A stretch of 64,000 nt of DNA. Origin: Ehretia macrophylla (Eukaryota > Streptophyta > Magnoliopsida > Boraginales > Ehretiaceae). This document shows, in pieces, positions 47,473 through 57,260 of this stretch (positions are counted from its first letter, which is position 1; each line of letters starts with the position of its first letter). The notes beneath the pieces were generated by a model. The model was not told the origin of the DNA and did not search any database. It was given only the letters and a program-made list of their open reading frames with translations. The stretch spans positions 40,538,851 to 40,602,850 of the forward strand of contig CM075782.1 of the NCBI GenBank assembly GCA_037974665.1. The letters run 5' to 3'. A program made the translations under genes and the position numbers.

Positions 47473-48030
47473 TTTTTTCAATTTTTTTTGCCCCGGTTAG
47501 GCTTGCCATGATGCTTTATCCACCACATTTCTATTTCTGAATCCCACAACACCTTGGGCAAGACTACTTCGCTTCACGTAGTGGCTGGGCCTGCAAACTG
47601 AGAGAGGGGGGCTTGTGACCAGGTCTCCGTCGCTCCGGTGCCCATAACTTATGATCCGTAAGGATTTATGCGACGCACAGCATACCGTTGGAAGCTCACC
47701 GAGAGCTCTACGATAGGGACAGCAAGCCTGCTTAGCTACGCCTATTTTCGAAACCCAAAATCGAACATTTTCATCAGTTTCAGGCCACTTTTCTTGTTTT
47801 GCTCTATTTTTCGGCCTAAATCGCATGTCTTGAGCCACGAAAAGGATGACAACCTAACTCGCAGGACATTAGATGGCCTTAAAATGTGTCGATATCACGT
47901 CTTGCGAGAATGCTGCGTTGTTGAAGTGGATGGGTTCTCGTTAAGCCCATTGGGCCTTTTGAATGGGCCATCTCTTTAGGCTGGGACTGTGAACTATAAA
48001 CTCATAAGGGATTTGTGTCATCAACACGAC

Positions 48031-48149
48031 GGGTGCGATCATACCAACACTAATGCATCAGATCCTATTAGAACTCCGAAGTTAAGCGTGCTTGGGTGAG
48101 AGTAGTACTAGGATAGGTGACAACCTGGGAAGTCATCGTGTTGTACCCC
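48031..48149 (+). rRNA. 5S rRNA copy 50
   Basis: Changes are G17A, C28T, G30A, C36T, C39T, C67T, G85A, C92A, C93A, C105A and C114T. Confidence 0.87.
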
Positions 48150-48711
48150 CCTTTTCAATTTTTTTTACCCCGTTCAGGCTTTCCAAGAAGCTTTATCCAT
48201 CACATTTCTATTATCGAGTCCCACGGCATCTTGGGCAAGACAACTTGGCTTCACATAGTGGATGAGGCCTACAAACCGAGGGCGTGGGGCTTGTGACCAG
48301 GTCTCCGTCGTTCCGGCGCCCATAACTTTTGATACGTAAAGAGCTACGCGGCACACAACATACCGTTGGAAAGCTCTCCAAGAGCTCTACGATCGGGGCA
48401 GTAAACCAGCTTTGCTGCGCCTTTTTCCAGAGTCCAAAATCAAATATTTTCATCAGTTTCGGGCCACTTTTCTTCTTTTTGTGCTATTTTTTCGTCCCGG
48501 ATCGTACGTCGTGAGCCACGAAAAGGACAAGAACCTAACTCGCGGGATATTAGAGGACCCTACAATGCGTCGATATCACGTCTTGCAAGGATGCTGCATT
48601 GTTAAAGCGGATGGGTTGTCGTTAAGCCCATTGGGCCTTTTGAATGGGCCATCTCTCTGGGCTGGGACTGTGAACCGTAAACACATAACAAATTTGTGCC
48701 ATCAACATGAT

Positions 48712-48830
48712 GGGTGCGATCGTACCATCACTAATGCACCGAATCCCATCAAAACTCCGAAGTTAAACGTGATTGGGCGAGAGTAGTACTAGGATGGGTG
48801 ATCCTTTGGGAAGTCCCCATGTTGCACCTC
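48712..48830 (+). rRNA. 5S rRNA copy 51
   Basis: Changes are A11G, G17T, G31A, G41A, G56A, C61A, C91T, C94T, C95T, T106C and G108A. The spacer after it shares a 123-bp identical tract with that after copy 41. Confidence 0.87.
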
Positions 48831-49394
48831 GCCTTTTCAATTTTTTTTTTTGTCCCGGTTAGGCTTGCAAAGATGCTTTATCCACCACATTTCTATTGCC
48901 ATATCCCACTGCACCTTGGGCAAGACAAATTCGCTTCTCGTAGAGGTTGGGCCCGCAAACCGAGTGCGTGGAGCTTTTGACCAAGTCTCCGTGGCTCCGG
49001 TGCCCATCACTTTTGATCTGTAAGAAGTTACGCAGCACACAACATACCGTTGGAAATCTCTCTAAGAGCTCTACAACAGGGGCAGCATGCCTGCTCACCT
49101 GCGCCTATTTTCGAAACCCAAAATTGAACGTTTTCATCAATTTCGGGCCACTTTTCTTCTTTTGCTCTATTTTTTTGCCCTGAATCGTACGTTATGAGCC
49201 ACGAAAAAGACGACAACCTAACTCGTGGGACATTAGAGGGCCCGACAATGCGTCGATATTACGTCTTGTGAGACTGCTGCATTGTTGAAGCGGATGGGTT
49301 GTCGTTAAGCCCATTGGGAGTTTTGAATTGGCCATCTCTCTAGGCTAGGACTGTCAACCGTAAACACATAAGGGATTTGTGCCATCAACATGAC

Positions 49395-49513
49395 GGGTGA
49401 GATCATACCAGTACTAATGCACCGAATCCCATCAAAACTCCGAAGTTAAGCGTGCTTGGGCGAGAGTAATACTAGGATGGATGACGCCCTGGGAAGTCCC
49501 TGTGTTGCACCAC
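49395..49513 (+). rRNA. 5S rRNA copy 52
   Basis: Box A and the intermediate element are intact. Changes are C6A, C18T, G31A, G41A, G75A, G87A, C92G, T106C, C107T and C118A. Confidence 0.88.
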
Positions 49514-50074
49514 GCCGTTTCAATTTTTTTTGTCCCGGTTAGGCTCGCAAAGATGGTTTATCCGCAATATTTCTATTCCCAAATCCCACGGCACTTTGGA
49601 CAAGACAAATTCGCTTCACGTAGAGGCTAGGCCTGCAAACCCAGGGCGTGGGGCTTGGGACCAGGTCTCCGTCGCTCTGGTGCCCAACACTTTTGATCCG
49701 TAAAGAGTTATGCTATGCACAGCAAACCGTTGGAAAGCTCTCCGAGAGCTCTACGATGGGGGCAACCAGCTTGCTCGGCTGTGCCTGTTTTCGGAGCCTA
49801 AAGTTGAACGTTTTCATTAGTTTCGGGGTACTTTTCATCTTTTACGCTATTTTTTCATCCCGGATCATACGTCGTGACCTGTTAAAAGGATGACAACCTA
49901 ACTCGCAGGACATTAGAGGGCCCTACAACGCGTCGATATCGGGTCTTGTGAGGTTGCTACATTTTTGACGCGGATGGGTTGTCGTTAAGCCCATTGGGCC
50001 TTTTGAATGGACCAACTCTCTGGGCCGGGACTGTGAACCGTAAACACATAAGAGATTTGTGCCCTCAACATGAC

Positions 50075-50193
50075 GGGTGTGATCATACTAGCACTAATTC
50101 ACCCGATCCCAACAGAACTCCGAAGTTTAGCGTGCTTGGGCGAGAGTAGTAGTAGGATGGGTGACCCCATGGGAAGTCCCCATGTCGCACCCC
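50075..50193 (+). rRNA. 5S rRNA copy 53
   Basis: Changes are C6T, C15T, G25T, G30C, T38A, A54T, C78G, C95A, T106C, G108A and T112C. Confidence 0.87.
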
Positions 50194-50753
50194 TTTTTTC
50201 AATTTTTTTTGCCCTGGTTACGCTTGCCAAGATTCTTTATCCACCACATTTCTATTACTGAATCCCACGACACGTTGGGCAAGACAGCTTCACTTCCCGC
50301 AATGGGTGGGCCTGCAACCCGAGGGCGTGGGGCTTGTGTCCTGGTATCCGTTGCTCTGATGCACATAACTTTTGATCTGTAAGGAGTTACGCGGCGCCCA
50401 TCATACCGTTAGAAAGCTCTCTGAGAGCTCTACGATGGTAGCAGCCAGCTTATTTGGATTTGCCTATTTTCGAAGCCCAAAATCGAAGGTTTTCATCAGT
50501 TTTGGACCACTTTTTTTCTTTTGCGCTGTTTTTCCATCCCGGATCATACGTCGTGAGCTGTTAAAAGGACGACAATCTAACTCATGGGACATTAAAAGGC
50601 CCTACATCGCGTCGATATCACATCTTGTAAGGATGCTGCGTTGTTGAAGCGGATGGGTTGTCGTTAAGCCCATTGGGCCTTTTGAATGGGCTATCTCTCT
50701 GGGCTGAGACTGTGAACCGTCAACACGTAAGGGATTTGTGCCCTCAACAGGAC

Positions 50754-50873
50754 GGGTGTGATCATACCAGCACTATTGCACCGGATCCTATCAGAACTCT
50801 GAAGTTAAGCGTGCTTAGGCGAGAGTAGTACTAGGATGGGTGACCCCATTTGGAAGTCCCCGTGTTGTACCCC
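50754..50873 (+). rRNA. 5S rRNA copy 54
   Basis: One extra base in box C. Changes include C6T, A23T, C36T, C47T and G64A. Confidence 0.87.
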
Positions 50874-51428
50874 ACCTTTTCAATTTTTTTTGTCCCGGTT
50901 AGGCTTGCCAAGATGCTTTATCTACCACATTTGTATTACCGAATCCCGCGGCACCTTGGGCAAGACAACTTCGCTTCACGTAGAGGCTAGGCTCGCAAAT
51001 CGAGGGCGTGAGGCTTGTGACTAGGTCTCCGTCACTCCGGTTCCCATCACTTTTGATATGTAAGGAGTTATGCAGAGCATACCGTTGGAAAGCTCTCCGA
51101 GAGCTCTACGACAGGGGAATACAGCCTGCTCGGCTGCGCCTATTTTTGGAGCCCAAAATTGAGCATTTTCATTAGTTTTGGGCCACTATTCTTCTTTTGC
51201 GTATTTTTCCGTCCCGGATCGTACGTCGTGAGCTGTTAAAAGGACGACAACCTAACTCGCGATACACTAGAAGGACCTACAATGCATCGATATGACGTCT
51301 TGTAATGATGCGTCATTGTTGAAGCGGATGGGATGTCGTTAAGCCCATTGGGCCTTTTGAATAGGCCATCTCTCTGGGCTGGGATTGTGAACTATAAACA
51401 CATAAGGGATTTATGCCCTCAACATGAC

Positions 51429-51547
51429 GGGTGCGGTCATACCAGCACTAATGCATTGAATCCCTTCATAACTCCGAAGTTAAGCGTGTTTGGGCGAGAG
51501 TAGTACTAGGAAGGGTGACCCCTTGAGAAGTCCTCGTGTTGCACCCT
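51429..51547 (+). rRNA. 5S rRNA copy 55
   Basis: Changes are A8G, C28T, C29T, G31A, A37T, G41T, C61T, T84A, C95T and C119T, plus one in GGGA at 97-100. Confidence 0.87.
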
Positions 51548-52108
51548 CCTTTTCAATTTTTTTTTGCCCCGGTTAGGCTTGCCAAGATGCTTAACTATTG
51601 CATTTCTATTACCGAAACCCACGACACCTTGGACAAGACAACTTCGCTTCACGTAGTGGCTCGGCCCGCAAACCAAGGGTGAGGGGCTTGTGACCAGGTC
51701 TCCGTCGCTCCGGTGCCCATAACTTTTGATCCGTAAGGAGTTACGCGTTGTACAGCATACCGTTGGAAAGTTCTACGAAAGCTCTACGGCGGGGGGCAAC
51801 AAGCCTGCTCGGCTGGGCCTATTTTCGGAGCTCAAAATTGAATGTTTTCATCAATTTTGGGCCACTTTTCTTCTTTTGCGCTATTTTTCTGTCCCGAATC
51901 ATACGTCGTGAGCTATTAAAAGGATGACAACCTAACTCGTGGGACATTAGAGGGTCCTACAACGCGTCGATATCATGTGTTGTGAGGATGCTGTGTTGTT
52001 GAAGCGGATGGGTTGTTGTTAAGCCCATTGGGCCTTTTGAATGGGCCATCTCTCTGGGCTAGGACTGTGAACAGTCAACACATAAGGTATTTGTGCCCTC
52101 AACATGAC

Positions 52109-52227
52109 GGGTGCATTCATACCAGTACTAATGCACCAGATCCCATCAGAACTCCGAAGTTAAGCTTGCTTGGGCGAGAGTAGTACTAGGATGGGTGACC
52201 CCCTAGGATGTCCCAGTGTTGCACCCC
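52109..52227 (+). rRNA. 5S rRNA copy 56
   Basis: Changes include G7A, A8T, C18T, G30A and G58T, with several after position 96. The intermediate element is intact. Confidence 0.87.
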
Positions 52228-52788
52228 GCCTTTTCAATTTTTTTTTGTCCCGGTTAGACTTGCCAAGATGCTTTATCTACAACATTTCTATTACCGAATT
52301 CCACGGCACCTTGGACAAGACAACTTTGCTTCACGTAAAGGCTGGGATCGCAAATCGAGGGCATAGGGCATGTGACCAAGTCTCCGTCACTTTAGTGCCC
52401 ATCACTTTTGATTTGTAAGGCGTTATGCAGCGTACAGCATACCGTTGGAAAGCTCTCCGAGAGCTCTACAACAGGGGACGTTAGCCTGCTCGGCTGCGCC
52501 TATTTTCGGAGCCCAAAATCGAACGTTTTCATCAGTTTCGGGCCACTTTTCTTCTTTTGCGCTATTTTTCCATCCTGGATCGTACATTGTGAGCAGTTAA
52601 AAGGATGAAAACCTGACTCGTGGGACATTAGAAGGACCTATAATGGTCGATATCACGTCTTGTAAGGATGTTGCGTTGTTGAAGTGGATGGGATGTCATT
52701 AAGCCCGTTGGGCCTTTTGAATGGGCCATCTCTCTGGGCTGCGACTGTGAACCGTCAACACATAAGGGTTTTGTGCCCTCAACATGAC

Positions 52789-52907
52789 GGGTGCGATCAT
52801 ACCAGCACTATTGCACCGGATCCCATTAGAACTCCGAATTTAAGCGTGCTTGGGCGAGCGTAGTACTAGGATGGGTGACCCCCTAGAAAGTCATCATGTT
52901 GCACCCC
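52789..52907 (+). rRNA. 5S rRNA copy 57
   Basis: Changes are A23T, C39T, G51T and A71C, with several in 97-108. The first 22 nt are unaltered. Confidence 0.88.
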
Positions 52908-53467
52908 CCTTTTCAATTTTTTTTGCCCCAGTTAGGCTTGCCAAGATGCTTTATCCACCACTTTTTATTACTGAATCCCACGGCACCTTGGTCAAGACAA
53001 CTTCACTTCACGTAGGGGTTGGGCCCGCAACCCGAGAGCGAGGGGCTTGTGACTAGGTCTCCGTCACTCCAGTGCCTGTAACTTTTGATCCGTAAGGAGT
53101 TACGCGGTTCACAGCATACCGTTGGAAAGTTCTCTGAGAGCTCTACGACGGGGGTAGCAAGCCTGCTTGGGCAGCACCTATTTTTGGAACCCAAAATCGA
53201 ACATTTTGAACAGTTTCGGGCTACTTTTCCTCTTTTGTGCTGTTTTTTCATCCCGAATCGTACATCGTGAGCTGTTATAAGGACGACAACCTAACTTGTG
53301 GGACATTAGAGGGCAATACAATTCGTCGATGTCTCGTCTTGTGAGGATGCTGCGTTGTTGAAGCGGATGGGTTGTCGTTAAGCCCATTGGGCCTTTTGAA
53401 TGGGCTATCTCTCTGCGCTGGGACTGTGAACTGTAAACACATAAGGGGTTTGTGCCCTCAACATGAC

Positions 53468-53586
53468 GGGTGTGATCATACCTGCACTAATGCCCCGGAT
53501 CCCATCAAAACTCCGAAGTTAAGCGTGCTTGGGCGAGAGTAGTACTAGGATGGGTGACCCCTTGGGAAGTCCTCGTGTTGTACCCC
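53468..53586 (+). rRNA. 5S rRNA copy 58, well preserved
   Basis: Six changes were read (C6T, A16T, A27C, G41A, C95T, C114T). Box A and the intermediate element are intact and box C has one change. Solo LTR B1 begins 78 bp after its end. Confidence 0.91.
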
Positions 53587-54283
53587 GCCTTTTCAATTTT
53601 TTTTGTCCCGGTTAGGCTTGCCAAGATGCTTTATCCACCATATTTCTATTACCAAATCCCACAGTGTGAGACCCCATATTTTGCTTTATCTCGATTTGCG
53701 TGTTTTACCTTATTTTGCGTGAATTGACCTGTTTGTGTGCTATATGACTTAGAATGTGCTAAATATGTGATTAGTACTCCTAATACATGTTAAGTGTGCA
53801 TTCATAAAATTTTCATGAAAAATGGAATTAGAAATTTTGTCGTTGATTTTTGTGAATAGTATTTTGAGAACATGTCTGCTAAAATTTTTACAGGTATGTT
53901 TTAAACGTTTTTAAACCTAGTCCTCGGGTATTAATAGACCCGTGTTTGATTAAAACGGATTTGGAATCGGTTTTGGAATTTTAAAGATTTTTACACTTTC
54001 TTTTGCAAGAAAACGAGTTTTAAGCCGATTCAGATGAAACTATTTTAATGTAAAACTTTTTGTCACCTAAAATATATTGTCTAGAATTAATTTAGTTGTT
54101 AATTTAATAGTTGAGCAAGAAATAGTCATTAAATGAATTAAAAGACTAGAAAATAGAATTAAAAGACTAAAAACTAACTTTGACCATTCTTATTTTTGTT
54201 TGACCTTTACTTATATGCATCAACACACAATTGCAAAGCACAAAAACACCCTCAAACTCACACTGTGAGGCCCGACCCCGAAT

Positions 54284-54735
54284 AACGTGTATTACCTTGA
54301 TTTGTGTGCCATAGACCAAGAATGATATGATTGACCTTGGATTATGTGCCTTGTCTTGGTTTTCGTGCATGTCTCGTCGTACGTGCCTTGACCTAGAATT
54401 GTGTGCCCTAATCCTTGATATACGTGCGATACCTAGATAAACATGCCATGACCTTGTTTTATGTGCGAGACCTCGATTTGCATGTGTCTCTTCGTTTCGT
54501 GTGTATTAACCTTGAACTGCGTGCTTTAACCTAGGTTTAAGAGTCGTGTCTTGAATTACGTGCCTTGCATTGGTTTACGTATATTTATCTAGGGATTGCG
54601 TGCATTTGCATTGAAATCTGTGCATTAGTCTCGAAGTACGTGCATTAGTCTTGAAGTTCGTGTCTTACCTCGTAGTTCGTGTCTACCTCGTAATTCATGC
54701 CCTAGACCTAGGAATCCATGCCACTACGTTGATCA
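54284..54735 (+). repeat. Expanded U3 minisatellite in A'
   Basis: About 23 degenerate units of 18-22 bp close to ACGTGCCTTGACCTAGAATT. It is roughly twice the length of the arrays in element A. Confidence 0.82.
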
Positions 54736-56840
54736 AGAAAGAATCCTACACAAAGCACTAGACACTAAAATAATCCTACACAATCCACTAACCAATATTA
54801 TATTCCTAATTCAAATTCTCTACAAACTCCACTAACAATAAAATAATACTAAACTATTCCTACATTTGCCACTATTTATTATTCTATTCATAATTCAACT
54901 CATGAACAAACATTCATATATTTTATTCTACCTAGATTCCCTAATTTCCCAACATTCCTATGACAATTCTAGTGACACAAATGCATAAAAAAATTAGTCT
55001 TAGACAAACTATGACAAACACTTAGCACAATGCATAAAAAAAATGCTCAAAACCACCTCAAATTTCTCTCCTTGTTCGACCAAACCACCATTGCCCATGC
55101 TAGCATTTTAAATTCCACCTTGAAGACACAAAAATCTGATTTACCAAGCTCAACGCTGAACATGCTCATCAAAAATTGCAAAAGGCTTTATTCCTTGTCA
55201 TTTTTTTTGTCACACATTTTCTCTCTCTCCCTCTCATTCTCTCTCTCCATTTCGGATTTGGGCTGAGTTCTCACCTGCCATATCTCATCTTGTTCACACC
55301 AGGGGTGATCAAGTCAAGCAATCATCAAAGAAACTCAAGCAAACAAGCTAGCAGGCGAAAGTCACACATGCATGCCCTTTGAAGTCCTCATTTCGGCCCT
55401 AGGTGAATTTTTAGGCTTCCATTTCTTTTCTTCTTGTTCTAACCTCATGCATGTACTAAAAGCTTGGTCACTAAGCTAGGAAAATAGAGAAAACCAAGTT
55501 GGAATCTCGGCTAAGCAAGAAGAAGAAGAGATTTGAAGCTTCAACAAGTTTTTGAGCATCTTTTGGTTGATTGCAAAGGTGAGGGTTAAAACCTTTTGAA
55601 AACTCTTTAAAAACTCAAATGCATGCTCATAAATGTGTGTATTTGCTTCTGTTTTTGAGATATATGGTCGTTCATAAACTAAAACAACCATGCATGGCAA
55701 GATAAAATGATGCTAGGTGAAGTCGAAATGGATGACAGCTCTCTGACCAGTCTGATCGAGGTAAGTTTAGCTAAGCAAATGATGTTGAAAATGGTTGAAA
55801 ATTGGTGGGTGACTATTTTGGACAGTTTTGAACATTTTTCCCAGAAATATCCCGAAGCTAATTTTGCCTCTAAGGTCCTCAAAATGGCAAATCATTAAAA
55901 TGTGACCAAATCTGGAAATCTGGAAAAATGAATCAGGTTTTGGCAGATGCACTGACCTTGTGGAACGAACCATATTTGACTTAGTAAATGTTGTCCAAAA
56001 CGCATGAAATTTGGTGTGCTACTATATTTTTCAGTTCTGGACAACTTTTTCAGAAATGGACCAAGGCTAAAACTGACCTTAAAGACCTCAAAATCGACAA
56101 TTTCTGAAAAGTATGCAAATCTGGACAGTTTTGAGCTATTCCACTGTTTCGGCTATATCTAATGATCCCGAATTCCAATTGATGCAAGGTTTGTTTCTGA
56201 TTTTATTTAACTTCTTAAGCTTTAATTTGACATCTTATTCACTGACTTTGGAGATTGTTTGAGTATCCTATTGATTGTGGGAAAACAGCCTATTGCAGTA
56301 AAGGTTTCATTTAGCTACATGCTTGGAAAATTGTTGTAACCCCTTTTGTGGTTCTAATTGTGTGGAAATGTGGTGTTGGGATGTTATGTGGACTGTTTTG
56401 AGTACTTGAGGATGCTTGAATGGAATGATGCATGACTTGAGAATGATTTTGAGTTGACTTAGGGTTTTAATCACACGATTAAACATGAAATGGAAACCCT
56501 AATGATTAGGTAGTTTTGCTAAGTGTTGATTCTTGGTTATTGTGTGGAAATTATATGCTTAGTGGGCTGCCCATAAATGTTTTATAACTTCAAATGTGAT
56601 TTTGACCATTGCATGTTGTCATATAAGCTTTTCTTGCAACCGAACCCACGTAAATGTTGTTACATGTTGAATATTCATATCACTTGATTACGTGAACTTT
56701 GAAATGAGTTATATGGCTTGAATTGCATGTGTTACATGGCTGCCCGTTTAATGTTCATATGATTCTATGTGTTCTACAAAGTAAAATTTCATGTCAAGCA
56801 TGACTCGTTCGTTTACTTGGCAATATGTGATCTTGAAATT

Positions 56841-57210
56841 GCTCGGAGGCAACCTATTTTGTTGTCCTCCTAATGTGAATTGTTAAAAGATATTCAATTG
56901 TTTATTTGAACATGATTACTTGGCTGCCCGTTAAATTTTAATTGCTTTCAAATGGATATATGAAATGATTATATGTTCTTACAACGCCTTATATGCCAAT
57001 ATGTCAAAATGTGATTATATACTTGCTCTGAGGCAGCCTACTTTGTTGTCCTCCTAATGTGATATGTTAAATGTTATAAATGTGCATTGCGTACGAGGTT
57101 GCAACCTTCAGTGTGGCATGGTAGTGTTTCACGCACGCCGGGCGGCATCGGGCTTGCCGATGTTACCGTGACTACTATGGTCTAATTCCCTATCTCGCTT
57201 GGCATTTCAC
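56841..57210 (+). repeat. Tandem duplication of about 184 bp in A'
   Basis: GCTCGGAGGCAACCTA (56841) recurs as GCTCTGAGGCAGCCTA (57025), followed each time by TTTGTTGTCCTCCTAATGTG. The LTRs of element A have one copy, at about 17520-17580. Confidence 0.75.
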
Positions 57211-57260
57211 CCTCGGAGAGTTGGGTCGTAGGTTTCGGGGTACATCCGGAGTACACCCAA
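57132..57260 (+). other. GC-rich conserved block of family A LTR
   Basis: A GC-rich island in AT-rich DNA, with a CATCGG/CCGATG hairpin at 57146-57162 and the sequence GGGGTACATCCGGAGTACAC. It is well conserved in the LTRs of A (about 17320-17470 and 28930-29090). Family B has an analogous CCACCTCTCGGGCA block. It could be the core promoter or R region; this is inference. Confidence 0.5.

Larger units (their letters stand above)
31526..53664 (+). repeat. 5S rDNA tandem array, block 2 (copies 26-58)
   Basis: This is the continuation of block 1 after retrotransposon A, in the same orientation and with the same unit of about 679 bp. The spacer resumes at AAGACAACTTCG, exactly where block 1 was cut. 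The block contains a four-unit higher-order repeat (39.0-47.1 kb), one enlarged spacer (906 bp between copies 35 and 36), two truncated genes (43030 and 47400) and three genes sharing a 3-nt deletion. It ends at the insertion of solo LTR B1. Confidence 0.96.

Noticed and set aside
1-53664. Recurring open frames of 60-160 codons across the array, with similar peptides beginning in the 5S gene
   Set aside because: They are translations of the 5S repeat; frames and stops vary from unit to unit, nonsense and frameshift changes are not avoided, and both strands show equally long frames.
54284-54735. CRISPR-like regularly spaced short repeats
   Set aside because: Units are degenerate, contiguous and without spacers, inside a plant LTR; this is a minisatellite.
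55030-55900. Possible small coding regions in A' near the CT-rich tract
   Set aside because: Low complexity, no counterpart frame in element A, no domain; treated as LTR sequence.
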